Notes: a model not told the origin generated them from the sequence alone. A stretch of 64,000 bases of DNA from CAVSSX01 sp963730735 (GCA_963730735.1 CAVSSX010000007.1:1740634-1804633), one strand, 5' to 3'; shown: positions 38,936 through 47,008, counted from the stretch's first letter. Numbers and translations are program-made.

Positions 38936-38954
38936 TAAACTAGAACACGTTCTA
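38936..38954 (+). promoter_or_regulatory. ribD promoter -10 (TAAACT) overlapped by KstR-like palindrome TAGAACACGTTCTA
   Basis: TAAACT (38936-38941) with TCGACT (38914-38919) 16 bases upstream gives a plausible promoter. The inverted repeat TAGAAC-AC-GTTCTA (38941-38954) shares its first base with the -10 and covers the expected start point, a classic repressor position. The half-sites match the KstR/TetR consensus TNNAACNNGTTNNA known from mycobacterial lipid and sterol regulons. The regulator is not in the window. Confidence 0.55.
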
Positions 38955-38981
38955 TTGGATCGAGGGGAGAGGGGAGACGGC

Positions 38982-39971
38982 GTGGTCGACGACCATCACA
39001 TGACCCGGGCGATCGCCCTGGCCCGATCGGTCCGCTCTTCCACCGCTCCGAACCCCTGGGTGGGCTGCGTCATCGTGCCCGAGGACGGCGGACCCCTGGC
39101 CGAGGGGGCCACGGCACCGCCGGGCGGCCCCCACGCCGAGGTCACGGCGTTGCGGGCCGCCGGTCCGGCCGCCCGGGGGGCCACCCTGTACACCACCCTC
39201 GAGCCGTGCTCGCACACCGGACGCACGCCACCGTGCGTCGAGGCCATCATCGAGGCCGGTGTCCGTCGGGTGGTGGTCGCCCTGGAGGACCCCGACCCCC
39301 ACGTGTCGGGCGCCGGGATCGCCGCCCTCCAGGCGGCCGGCATCGAGGTGACGGTCGGCGTCGGGGCCCAGCCGGTCACCGAGCAGCTCGCCCCCTACCT
39401 GAAGCACCGCCGCACCGGGCGACCCTGGGTGGTCCTCAAGCTGGCCGTCACGCTCGACGGCCGCACGGCCGCCCCCGACGGGACCAGCAAGTGGATCACC
39501 GGCGACGAGGCCCGGGCCGACGTCCACCGCCTGCGGGCGGCCTCGGACGCCGTCCTGGTCGGGGCGGGGACCGTGCGGGCCGACGACCCCTCGCTCACCG
39601 TGCGCGACGACCTCGACCCGGCCGACGTTCGCCAGCCCCTCCGGGTGGTGCTCGGCTCCGTGCCCGACGGGGCCCGGGTCGCCCCGGCGATCGTCCTCCA
39701 GGGCGAGCTCGGTGCCGTGCTCGACGACCTCGGGGCCCGGGGCGTGCTCCAGGTCCTGGTCGAGGGGGGTGCCACGGTGGCCCACGAGTTCCACGCCGCC
39801 GGCCTGGTCGACCGGTACGTGGTCTACCTGGCCCCGGCCCTGTTCGGCGGGGACGACGGTCACCCGATGTTCGCCGGCCCCGGGGCGCCGACGATCGCCG
39901 ACCTCTGGCGAGGTCGGTTGGTCTCGGTCGCCCAGCTGGGTGACGATGTACGCCTGGAGGTGGCGGCCTGA
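38982..39971 (+). CDS. ribD: Bifunctional diaminohydroxyphosphoribosylaminopyrimidine deaminase / 5-amino-6-ribosylaminouracil reductase
   Basis: Riboflavin pathway steps 2 and 3. The zinc deaminase domain has GGPHAEVTALRAAG (HAE) and LYTTLEPCSHTGRTPPCVEAI (PCxxxxxxPPC). The reductase domain begins RPWVVLKLAVTLDGRTAAPDGTSKWITGDEAR and has VGAGTVRADDPSLTVR and LVEGGATVAHEF. About 329 residues from GTG 38982, which follows GAGGGGAGAGGGGA; the open frame extends upstream to 38838, but those residues are not conserved and overlie the promoter. ATG 39000 is another possible start. The stop overlaps ribBA. Confidence 0.95.
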   Translation: MVDDHHMTRAIALARSVRSSTAPNPWVGCVIVPEDGGPLAEGATAPPGGPHAEVTALRAAGPAARGATLYTTLEPCSHTGRTPPCVEAIIEAGVRRVVVALEDPDPHVSGAGIAALQAAGIEVTVGVGAQPVTEQLAPYLKHRRTGRPWVVLKLAVTLDGRTAAPDGTSKWITGDEARADVHRLRAASDAVLVGAGTVRADDPSLTVRDDLDPADVRQPLRVVLGSVPDGARVAPAIVLQGELGAVLDDLGARGVLQVLVEGGATVAHEFHAAGLVDRYVVYLAPALFGGDDGHPMFAGPGAPTIADLWRGRLVSVAQLGDDVRLEVAA

Positions 39972-41191
39972 TGCCTTTCTCACCGGTACAAGACGCGATC
40001 GACGCCATCGCCGCGGGCGGCATGGCCGTCGTGGTGGACGACGAGGATCGAGAGAACGAGGGCGACCTGGTCATGGCGGCCGAGTCGGCCACCCCCGAGA
40101 CCATCGCCTTCTTCCTGGCCCACACCTCGGGGGTCATCTGCGTGCCCCTGACCCCCGATCGGGCCGACTACCTGGACCTTCCGTTGATGGTGGTGGCCAA
40201 CACCGAGGCCCAGCGCACCGCCTTCACCGTGAGCGTGGACTTCCGCCACGGGACCTCGACCGGCATCTCGGCGGCCGACCGGGCGGCCACCGTGTCCGCC
40301 CTGATCAACCCGACCACCCGGCCCACCGACCTCAACCGGCCGGGCCACGTGTTCCCCCTGCGCTACCGGGACGGCGGCGTCCTCAAGCGGGCCGGGCACA
40401 CCGAGGCGACCGTCGACCTGTGCCGGGCGGCCGGCAAGGCCCCGGCCGGGGTGCTCTGCGAGATCATCTCCTCCGACAAGGCCACCATGGCCCGGCTGCC
40501 CGAGCTCGAGCGGTTCGCCGCCGAGCACCACCTGCCGCTGATCTCCATCGCCGACCTGGTGCGCTACCGGCGGCGCATGGAGATGCTGGTCCGCCGGGTC
40601 TCCGAGGCCCGGATCCCGACACCCGAGGGCGAGTACATCGCCTACGTCTACGAGTCCGTGCTCGACGGCGAGCAGCACCTGGCGCTGGTGCTGGGCGACG
40701 TCGCGGCCAGCGAGAACGTCCTGGTCAGGGTGCATTCGGAGTGCCTCACCGGCGACGTCTTCAGCTCCTTGCGCTGCGACTGCGGTCCCCAGCTGCGGGC
40801 CGCCCAGGACCTGATCGCCAAGGAGGGTTGCGGGGTGGTGGTCTACCTCCGGGGCCACGAAGGCCGGGGGATCGGCCTGGCCCACAAGATCCGGGCCTAC
40901 CGGCTCCAGGAGGAGGGTCACGACACCGTCGACGCCAACCTCGAGCTCGGCCTGCCGGTCGACAGTCGCGAGTACGGCATCGGCGCCCAGATGCTGGTCG
41001 ACCTCGGAGTGACCACGATGCGGGTGATGACCAACAACCCGGTGAAGTACGGCGGCCTGGAGGGCTTCGGGCTCGACATCACCGAGCGGGTACCCCTCGA
41101 GCCGTCGCCCAACCCCGAGAACATCCAGTACCTGCGGACCAAGCGCGAGCGCATGGGCCACCTCCTCGAGGGGCTCGATGACGTCCTCTGA
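39971..41191 (+). CDS. ribBA: Bifunctional DHBP synthase / GTP cyclohydrolase II
   Basis: The 406-residue fusion covers both entry points of riboflavin synthesis. The RibB half (about 1-200) has VVVDDEDRENEGDLVMAAE and HTEATVDLCRAAG; the RibA half (about 205-400) has the zinc site ECLTGDVFSSLRCDCGPQL, YLRGHEGRGIGL and MTNNPVKYGGL. It starts at ATG 39971, overlapping the ribD stop by one base. It is intact and overlaps ribH by 14 bases. Confidence 0.97.
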   Translation: MPFSPVQDAIDAIAAGGMAVVVDDEDRENEGDLVMAAESATPETIAFFLAHTSGVICVPLTPDRADYLDLPLMVVANTEAQRTAFTVSVDFRHGTSTGISAADRAATVSALINPTTRPTDLNRPGHVFPLRYRDGGVLKRAGHTEATVDLCRAAGKAPAGVLCEIISSDKATMARLPELERFAAEHHLPLISIADLVRYRRRMEMLVRRVSEARIPTPEGEYIAYVYESVLDGEQHLALVLGDVAASENVLVRVHSECLTGDVFSSLRCDCGPQLRAAQDLIAKEGCGVVVYLRGHEGRGIGLAHKIRAYRLQEEGHDTVDANLELGLPVDSREYGIGAQMLVDLGVTTMRVMTNNPVKYGGLEGFGLDITERVPLEPSPNPENIQYLRTKRERMGHLLEGLDDVL

Positions 41192-41744
41192 CGAGACGGA
41201 GCTGCCCGAGGGGGCGCTCGACGAGCTGCGCACCCGGGTCGGCGCCAACCTGGCCGGCGACCCCGACGGCCGCGGCTTGCGGATCGGGTTGGCCTGCGGC
41301 CGCTTCAACGGCGGCATCACCTGGCGTCTCCTCAACGGCGCCCTGGCGGGCCTGGAGGACGCCGGGGTGGACCGGGCCGACATCACCGTGGCCTGGGCGC
41401 CCGGCGCCTTCGAGCTCCCGGTGGTGGCCCAGGCCTTCGTGCGGGGGGCGTCGGTCGACGCCGTGGTGGCCCTCGGGGCGGTGATCCGGGGTGAGACCGG
41501 GCACTACGACTTCGTGGCCGGGGAGTGCGCCGCCGGACTGCAGCGGGTGCAACTCGACGCCGGCGTGCCGGTGATCTTCGGGGTGCTCACGACCGACAAC
41601 GTCGACCAGGCGCTGGCCCGCTCGGCCCCCGACGACACCAACAAGGGCCGGGAATGCGCCGAGGCGGCGGTCGAGATGTCCCGACTGCTGCGCACCGGAC
41701 CGCTGTCCGGCGAGAGCCGAGCGGCCTCCCGCGCTCTGCGATGA
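41178..41744 (+). CDS. ribH: 6,7-dimethyl-8-ribityllumazine synthase
   Basis: The 188-residue lumazine synthase has ACGRFNGGITWRLLNGA, TVAWAPGAFELPVVAQA, ALGAVIRGETGHYDFVAGE (catalytic His) and VIFGVLTTDNVDQALAR. The N-terminal 30 residues and the tail after RAASRALR are extensions. Start ATG 41178 lies inside ribBA. The riboflavin synthase alpha gene (ribE), often found between ribD and ribBA, is missing from the cluster. Confidence 0.95.
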   Translation: MTSSDETELPEGALDELRTRVGANLAGDPDGRGLRIGLACGRFNGGITWRLLNGALAGLEDAGVDRADITVAWAPGAFELPVVAQAFVRGASVDAVVALGAVIRGETGHYDFVAGECAAGLQRVQLDAGVPVIFGVLTTDNVDQALARSAPDDTNKGRECAEAAVEMSRLLRTGPLSGESRAASRALR

Positions 41745-41751
41745 TCTGACC

Positions 41752-42636
41752 ATGCTCCGCCTCGTGCTGCCCAAGGGCTCGCTGGAACAGGCGACCCTGG
41801 ATCTCTTCGCCGCCGCCGATCTGGGCGTGTCGCGGATGTCCAAGGTCGACTACCGCGGCACCATCGCCGACCCCCGGGTGGGAGAGGTGCGGATCCTGCG
41901 GCCCCAAGAGATCCCGCTGTACATCGCCCAGGGTCTGTTCGACCTCGGGATCACCGGCCGGGACTGGATCGAGGAGCAGGGGAGCGACGTCGTCACCCTG
42001 GGCGAGCTGAGCTACTCCAAGGCCACCAGCAACCCCATCCGGGTGGTGCTGGCGGTGGCCGATGCCTCGCCGTTCCAGACCCTCGCCGACCTGGCCACGC
42101 ATCCGGGTGAGCTGCGGGTGAGCACCGAATACCCCCAGCTCACCGCCAAGGCCCTGGCCGCCCACGGCATCAGCGCCCAGATCTCGCTCTCCTACGGGGC
42201 GACCGAGGCCAAGGTCCCCGACATCGCCGACTGCGTCGTCGAGATCACCGAGACCGGCCGGGCGCTGCGGGCCGCCGGGCTCCGGATCATCGAGACCCTG
42301 CTGATCTCGCACACCGAGCTCATCGCCAACCCGCGGGCCTACGCCGACCCCGAGAAGCGCCACGCCATGGAGCAGTTGCTGACCCTGTTGCAGGGGACGC
42401 TCGAGGCCCGGGAGAAGGTGCTCGTGAAGCTCAACGTGTCGCCCGACGGTCTCGATCGCGTGATCGGCCTCCTGCCGTCGCTGCGCTCGCCGACCGTCTC
42501 GGAACTCTCGGGCCACAGCGGGTTCGCCGTCGAGACGGTGGTGCCCAAGGCCATGATCAACACCCTGATCCCGGCGCTGAAGGACCAGGGGGCGACCGAC
42601 ATCTTGGAGCTCGCCCTGTCCAAGATCGTCCATTGA
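41752..42636 (+). CDS. hisG: ATP phosphoribosyltransferase, long form
   Basis: First enzyme of histidine synthesis. The 294-residue long form has LRLVLPKGSLEQATLDLFAAADLG, the PRPP motif VVEITETGRALRAAGL, and the C-terminal ACT-like regulatory domain for histidine feedback (MEQLLTLLQGTLEAREKVLVKLNVS..., TVSELSGHSGFAVETVVPKAMINTLIPAL), so it needs no HisZ. Start ATG 41752 is 7 bases after ribH, with a weak -10-like GATGAT 6 bases before it. No hisE is nearby. Confidence 0.96.
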   Translation: MLRLVLPKGSLEQATLDLFAAADLGVSRMSKVDYRGTIADPRVGEVRILRPQEIPLYIAQGLFDLGITGRDWIEEQGSDVVTLGELSYSKATSNPIRVVLAVADASPFQTLADLATHPGELRVSTEYPQLTAKALAAHGISAQISLSYGATEAKVPDIADCVVEITETGRALRAAGLRIIETLLISHTELIANPRAYADPEKRHAMEQLLTLLQGTLEAREKVLVKLNVSPDGLDRVIGLLPSLRSPTVSELSGHSGFAVETVVPKAMINTLIPALKDQGATDILELALSKIVH

Positions 42637-42646
42637 GCGCCCGCCG

Positions 42647-42886
42647 GTGAGCGGGCTCGCCCACGACGCCCCGGTCGAGACCCGCCGGCCCCGTTCGGGC
42701 TCGGTGACCGGGTTCGACGGCCCCCGGGGCCTGGGCGAGGTGACGGGGGAGGACGGTCGGGTGTTCCCGTTCCACTGCACGGCGATCACCGACGGCTCAC
42801 GCACCATAGAAGTGGGCACGCCTGTGACCTTCATGGTCGGGGCGGGGCACGGCGGCCGTCTGGAGGCCCGGTCGGTCGGGCCGTGA
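42647..42886 (+). CDS. Small cold-shock/OB-fold-like protein
   Basis: A 79-residue protein from GTG 42647. The core GSVTGFDGPRGLGEVTGEDGRVFPFHCTAI, followed by GTPVTFMVGAGHGGRLEARSV, follows the cold-shock domain plan (G-V-x-x-F-D...G-G-x-V...F-P-F-H...G-x-x-V-x-F), though the RNP motifs are less aromatic than in true Csp proteins. It may bind RNA or DNA. It starts 10 bases after hisG and is probably in its transcript; I know similar small genes beside hisG in related bacteria but no studied function. Confidence 0.65.
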   Translation: MSGLAHDAPVETRRPRSGSVTGFDGPRGLGEVTGEDGRVFPFHCTAITDGSRTIEVGTPVTFMVGAGHGGRLEARSVGP

Positions 42887-42921
42887 GACAGCCGGGGCGG
42901 CACGAGTCGAGTGGGGTAGTG

Positions 42922-43656
42922 AGCTGTGCGAGCACGGCACGTCTGCTCATCGGGCGTGTGTGGTCTGGGGTACGCTATCGCCAAGGAGTACGTCGAGCGT
43001 GGTGCTGCGTGGTGGCGACGGTGCGGCGGAGGACCGCACCGCTCTCCACGACCTGCGGCGACGCCGTAGGCGATCGCCTCGAGATCGAACAGGTTGACAT
43101 CAACGTGACCGTAGCAGGTCCGGGGCCTCGCAGAACGACTCGGTGAGGAGAGTCTTCGAGCTGCTCTTCGTCAACGCCGGGGTCACCAAGCGATCCCGGA
43201 GGCGACCACGCGATGTCTCGACCGAGGAATTCACCCGCCTGCATGGTCACCAATGCCCTGAGCCCGATGCGGGTCGTCGAGACGACTCGAGGAGCAGGTG
43301 GAGCCGGAGGGCACGATCGCCATCATGTCGTCGGGCCAGGGCAGCATCGCCAACAACGAGCAGGGCGGCTTCGAGATCTACCGGGCCAGCAAGTCGGCTC
43401 TCAACCAGCTCATGCGTAGTTACGCGGCCCGTCAACTCGGCGAGCGGACGGACGTTGCTCCTGCTGGCGCCGGGGTGGGTTAGGACGAGCTCGGGGGACC
43501 CGGCGTCGTTTGGAAATCGGCGAGAGCATTCCCTACCTCGTGACGACCATCGAGGCGCAGCGCTGTTATGGGGGGCTGCAGTTCCTCGATTACGTGTGGC
43601 CGGACCGTGGCGTGGTGAACGAGGTGCACGTTGGAACGGTCGAGGTAGCGGGATGA
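42922..43656 (+). pseudogene. Short-chain dehydrogenase/reductase, broken by many frame changes
   Basis: No single frame is open, but pieces in all three frames add up to one SDR of about 240 residues. In order: STARLLIG, GLGYAIAKEYVERG, VVATVR, DRTALHDL, DRLEIEQVDINVT, QVRGLAERLG, RVFELLFVNAGVT, DVSTEEFTRL, MVTNALSPMRVVE, EGTIAIMSSGQGSIANNEQGG, FEIYRASKSALNQLMRSYAARQ (catalytic Tyr-x-x-x-Lys), LLLLAPGWVRT and GESIPYLVTTIEAQR, GLQFLDY. At least eight frame changes of both signs occur, more than elsewhere, and the Gly-rich cofactor motif is also damaged. I read it as a decaying gene or a very poor consensus patch. Confidence 0.75.
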
Positions 43657-43760
43657 GGAACGATCGGGGCGCGACGCCGGTTCACCATGCCGTCGGGCCG
43701 GGCCGTAGGAGGGATCCGGGGTCTCCGGGGGGTGGCCGGTCGCCCCGTAGACTGCCGCCG

Positions 43761-44057
43761 ATGAAGGTGAGCCGGATCCATACCGAATCGGGATCGGTCT
43801 ACGACGTCGACCTCGAGGGGAAGCAGATCCGGCGGGTCCACGGGCGCCACGGACCGGCCGACACCCAGCCCCAGGACGGCATCTGGCGGAACTTCGCCGC
43901 GATCGAGGGGCCGGTGGTGGACACCCCGATGGTCGTCTATTGGGCACCGGAGGCGGCCGCCGGGGCCAAGGAGACGAACCTCGGTTTCCGCAGCACGGTG
44001 GTGCGGGCCGTCGACGAGATCGAGCTCGGCCCGGACGAGGCGCCCGACCCGGTCTGA
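43761..44057 (+). CDS. Conserved small protein of unknown function
   Basis: A 98-residue protein from ATG 43761. It reads MKVSRIHTESGSVYDVDLEGKQIRRVHG..., a beta-strand-rich N-terminus, then DGIWRNFAAIEGPVVDTPMVVYW and an acidic end (IELGPDEAPDPV). I do not recognise a family. Codon use matches the neighbours (high GC3). TAGACT (43748-43753) ends 7 bases before the start, in line with the leaderless pattern of other genes here, which supports that it is a real gene. Confidence 0.6.
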   Translation: MKVSRIHTESGSVYDVDLEGKQIRRVHGRHGPADTQPQDGIWRNFAAIEGPVVDTPMVVYWAPEAAAGAKETNLGFRSTVVRAVDEIELGPDEAPDPV

Positions 44058-44085
44058 GCCGCCGCCGGGCCGACGGGGGCCACGG

Positions 44086-44114
44086 TTCGACGGTCCCGGC
44101 GAGTGGACTATGGT
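44086..44114 (+). promoter_or_regulatory. Promoter of the cold-shock gene, with a long leader
   Basis: TTCGAC (44086-44091), a 17-base spacer and TATGGT (44109-44114) predict a start near 44121, which leaves about 88 bases of untranslated leader before ATG 44209. Long leaders are usual for csp mRNAs, whose stability changes with temperature. Confidence 0.5.
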
Positions 44115-44208
44115 TCGGACAGCGCTCGGCTCCACGCAGGCCGGGCGTCGCTGGTGGGCCTCATAGGTTTTCCGCCAAGTTTCGTGCGCGGATAGATGAG
44201 GCAACAGC

Positions 44209-44412
44209 ATGGCTGAAGGCACCGTGAAGTGGTTCAACTCCGAGAAGGGCTTCGGGTTCATCACCCCCGACGACGGCTCGGCCGACGTGTTCGCCCACTT
44301 CTCGTCCATCGAGGGCACTGGCTACCGTGAGCTGATCGAGGGCCAGAAGGTCTCCTTCGAGTCCGAGCAGGGCCCCAAGGGCCTGCAGGCCACCGCCGTC
44401 CGCCCGATCTAA
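44209..44412 (+). CDS. cspA: Cold shock protein (CspA family)
   Basis: The 67-residue OB-fold nucleic-acid chaperone is canonical: GTVKWFNSEKGFGFITPDDG (RNP1 KGFGFI), DVFAHFSSI (RNP2 VFAHF), EGQKVSFESEQGPKGLQATAVRPI. Start ATG 44209. It has its own promoter and a long leader. As many copies of csp occur in a genome, the letter assignment is only by family. Confidence 0.96.
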   Translation: MAEGTVKWFNSEKGFGFITPDDGSADVFAHFSSIEGTGYRELIEGQKVSFESEQGPKGLQATAVRPI

Positions 44413-44576
44413 CGGCGGGCGACGACGTACGGGGACCTTCGGCCCCCGAGTCGTGCCCCGACCCGGCGCCCCGGCGTCGAGGTCCACACAACGGACGAGC
44501 TGCCGCCCACGGGTCGGCGCCGCGCGTCCTGCAACCGCTCCACGTCTCCGACGCGGCCGAGGGCGGGCATCTGGAG

Positions 44577-45218
44577 ATGCCCTCACCCCGGGCGGCCCTG
44601 CGACACGCCTTCCCCATCGTGGTGGAGGCGGCGCTGGCGCCGTTGGCCCTCTTCTACCTGGTACTCGTCCTGGGGGGCTTCCGCGCGGCCCTGGTGGCCG
44701 CGCTGGTCTGGTCCTACGTGGCCCTGGCCCGACGCGTCCACCGGGGTGAGCGGATCTCCACCCTGCTCCTGCTGGGCACCGTCCTGCTCACCGCCCGGAC
44801 GGTGGTGGCGTTCGTCACCGGTAGCGCCTTCATCTACTTCGCCCAGCCCATGGCCACGACGGTCGTCGTGTCGGCGCTCCTGATCGGGTCGGCCGCCGTC
44901 GGGCGCCCCTTCACCCAGCGCTTCGCCCACGACTTCTGCCCACTCGGCCCCGAGATCCTCCTGCGACCGCGGGTGCACCGGTTCTTCGTGCGCATCTCGG
45001 TCCTGTGGGCTTCGATCCTGTTGGCCAACACGGGCATCGTGGCCTGGCTGCTGCTGTCCTCGTCGCTGAAGGCCTTCGTGCTCGAGCGCACCGCCATCAC
45101 CTGGGGGCTCACGGCCCTCGCCATCGTCCTGTCGATCACCCGGTTCACCGCCGCCATGCGACGTGATGGGGTCACCGTCGGATGGGCACCTCGGCTGGCG
45201 GTAGCGCCACCGGTCTAG
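44577..45218 (+). CDS. Integral membrane protein, VC0807-like
   Basis: A 213-residue hydrophobic protein with about six predicted helices (FPIVVEAALAPLALFYLVLVL, ALVAALVWSYVALARR, STLLLLGTVLLTARTVVAFV, ATTVVVSALLIGSAAVG, FVRISVLWASILLANTGIVAWLLL, ITWGLTALAIVLSIT). The region AFIYFAQPMATTVVVSALLIGSAAVGRPFTQRFAHDFCPL resembles the VC0807 family of uncharacterised membrane proteins. The role is unknown. It converges with the DUF1844-like gene; the 71 bases between carry a short GTCGGCGGGC repeat. Confidence 0.65.
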   Translation: MPSPRAALRHAFPIVVEAALAPLALFYLVLVLGGFRAALVAALVWSYVALARRVHRGERISTLLLLGTVLLTARTVVAFVTGSAFIYFAQPMATTVVVSALLIGSAAVGRPFTQRFAHDFCPLGPEILLRPRVHRFFVRISVLWASILLANTGIVAWLLLSSSLKAFVLERTAITWGLTALAIVLSITRFTAAMRRDGVTVGWAPRLAVAPPV

Positions 45219-45289
45219 GCGCGGTCGTCGGCGGGCAGACCGTCGGCGGGCGGTCGGTCCGGGGGTCGGAACCGTTCAGTCGGTGCCGA

Positions 45290-45706
45290 TCAGTTGACGC
45301 CCGGGTCGCCCTCGGCGGGGACACCGTCCCCGGCCCGGGCGGCCGACTCCATCTGGACGAAGGCCAGCCGGACCTGGGTGAGGGCCTCTTGCAACGAGGC
45401 CTGGGCCTCGCCCAGGCGGTCGCCCAGGCCGGCGACCACGTACCCCAGGGCGTCGATGGCCATCTGGGCCTGGACCAGCTGGGGCGGGTTCTGGGACAGG
45501 TGGACGGCGGCCAGCTCGAAGAGCCCGTAGCAGTGGTTGGCGATCACGACCTCGACCGGTGCCGCCGCCAGCTGTCGGCGGAGCTCGTCGATCTCCGCTG
45601 CCGCCTCGTCCGGCGGGCCGTCCGAGGTGCCGGTGGCGACCGATGCGGCGCCGGGCGTGTCGGGCTCGACCGGGTGCTCTCCCGAGGGTGTCCAGAGGCT
45701 GCTCAT
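45290..45706 (-). CDS. DUF1844-like small protein next to infC
   Basis: A 138-residue reverse-strand protein. The core EVVIANHCYGLFELAAVHLSQNPP...AQMAIDALGYVVAGLGDRLGEAQASLQEALTQVRLAFVQM resembles DUF1844 proteins, helical and unknown in function, which in many actinobacteria lie directly upstream of infC, as here. The N-terminal 40 residues are low-complexity. ATG 45706 has TAGGTT six bases upstream (gene sense), so the mRNA is probably leaderless. Confidence 0.65.
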   Translation of the reverse strand: MSSLWTPSGEHPVEPDTPGAASVATGTSDGPPDEAAAEIDELRRQLAAAPVEVVIANHCYGLFELAAVHLSQNPPQLVQAQMAIDALGYVVAGLGDRLGEAQASLQEALTQVRLAFVQMESAARAGDGVPAEGDPGVN

Positions 45707-45712
45707 GGGTGT

Positions 45713-45718
45713 AACCTA
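45713..45718 (-). promoter_or_regulatory. -10 hexamer (TAGGTT) of the DUF1844-like gene
   Basis: Gene-sense TAGGTT ends six bases before ATG 45706. The infC promoter on the opposite strand must lie in the same 230-base gap, but I cannot place it with confidence. Confidence 0.5.
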
Positions 45719-45937
45719 GCTGGGCTAGTACAGGAAGCGGGGCTGTCGGTTTCGGCCGCCTCCACCTGGCCACCACGCCGCCCCGGAAGGGTCGGCCGCT
45801 GGGGGGACGTCCCGGACCGGGGTGTCGTCCGACACGGTGCGCCAGGTCGATGTGGTTTCCCCGGGCATCGCCTGGGGTCGCGTCTCCGCTCCCTTCGAAT
45901 GGTTCGTGGAAAGACCGCGGCCCGACAAACAGGAGTG

Positions 45938-46677
45938 ATGCGCATAGTCACCGACACCACCAGTGAGCACCGGATCAATGACCGGATCCGTGCCCGTGAG
46001 GTTCGGCTCGTCGACCCCGACGGCCAGCAGCTCGGCATCAAGCCTCTGCCCGAGGCCCTCACGATCGCCCGTGGTCTTGATCTCGATCTCGTGGAAGTGG
46101 CCCCGTTGGCCAATCCGCCGGTCTGCCGGATCATGGACTTCGGCAAGTTCAAGTTCGACGAGGCACAACGGGCCAAGGAGTCGAGGCGCAAGGCCGTCCA
46201 CGTCGGGATGAAGGAGATGAAGTACCGGCCGAAGATCGGTCCGGGCGACTTCGACACCAAGACCCGACAGGTCATGAAGTTCCTCGACGAGGGGCACAAG
46301 GTCAAGATCACGATCATGTTCCGGGGCCGTGAGGTGTTCCATGCCGAACTGGGCAAGCGGATCCTCGATCGGATCGCCGAGAAGGTCGTCGACACGGCCA
46401 AGGTCGAGTCGGAGCCCCGGCTCGACGGGCGCAACATGATCATGGTGCTGGCGCCCGACAAGCGGGCCCGTCAGGCGGCGGCCTCCCGGGCCACCTCCAA
46501 GCGCGCGGAGACGACGTCACGGAGACGGCGGCGACGGCGACCAACGGGGCCGGCGAGAACGGTGCAGCACACAACGGTGCCGGTGGCGAAGCCACCACGA
46601 CAGGATCGACCGAGGTCGACGGGCCCGCCGGGCCCGCCGAGGCGGTCACCAACGACGCTGCGCACGCAGAAGGGTGA
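45938..46677 (+). CDS. infC: Translation initiation factor IF-3, frame break in C-terminal tail
   Basis: IF-3 body: HRINDRIRAREVRLVDPDGQQLGIKPLPEAL, NPPVCRIMDFGKFKFDEAQRAKESR, EMKYRPKIGPGDFDTKTRQVMKFL, KITIMFRGREVFHAELGKRIL. I list ATG 45938, but AGGAG (45931-45935) is only two bases from it. ATA 45944, eight bases from AGGAG and in frame, is a likely true start, as infC often uses rare AUN codons for autoregulation. After RATSKRA a base is missing near 46506; the restored frame gives a GDDVTETAATATNGAGENG-type acidic tail stopping at TGA 46675-46677. The literal frame runs in frame into rpmI. Confidence 0.92.
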
Positions 46678-46681
46678 AGTA

Positions 46682-46876
46682 ATGCCGAAGATGAAGACCG
46701 ACCGAGGGGCGGCCAAGCGGGTGAAGATCACCGGCTCGGGTCGCCTGCGCCGCCGGAAGCAGAACCGCTCGCACCTCCTCGAGAAGAAGTCGAGCGTGCG
46801 CAAGCGCCGGCTCGGCCGTGACGCCGACTTCTCCAAGGGTGACGAGAAGAACATCCGGAGCATGCTCGGCCTGTAG
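46682..46876 (+). CDS. rpmI: 50S ribosomal protein L35
   Basis: The 64-residue basic protein MPKMKTDRGAAKRVKITGSG...RRRKQNRSHLLEKKSS.RKRRLGRD is L35 with its KxKT..AAKR and SHLL.KKS elements. ATG 46682 follows GAAGTA with a weak ribosome site and lies four bases after the restored infC stop. infC-rpmI-rplT is a universal bacterial cluster. Confidence 0.97.
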   Translation: MPKMKTDRGAAKRVKITGSGRLRRRKQNRSHLLEKKSSVRKRRLGRDADFSKGDEKNIRSMLGL

Positions 46877-47008
46877 CCACCCCTGGTCCCGGGGCCATCC
46901 CGGGGCCACGCTCGAAGCCACGGCGACCGAGCACCACCACGCAGCAGTCACCGTTTCGGCCGTTGCGGCCGCGACGCAACCAGTCAGTCGACGAGAGAGG
47001 AGGACCCC

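Noticed and set aside
38838..38981. N-terminal extension of ribD to 38838
   Set aside because: Residues are not conserved and the DNA holds a -10 and a palindromic operator, with a good ribosome site before GTG 38982.
38838..38981. FMN riboswitch before ribD
   Set aside because: None of the conserved FMN-element segments could be found.
42883..43146. 87-codon open frame as a separate small gene
   Set aside because: Its residues are fragments of the broken SDR (VVATVR, DRLEIEQVDINVT), so it is part of the pseudogene.
45182..45937. Extended N-terminus of infC reading from 45182
   Set aside because: Runs antisense through the DUF1844-like gene and is unlike IF-3 before HRINDR.
46490..46876. 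Genuine IF-3/L35 fusion protein
   Set aside because: The alternative frame gives a normal tail, a stop just before rpmI and better GC3; frame errors are common in this window.
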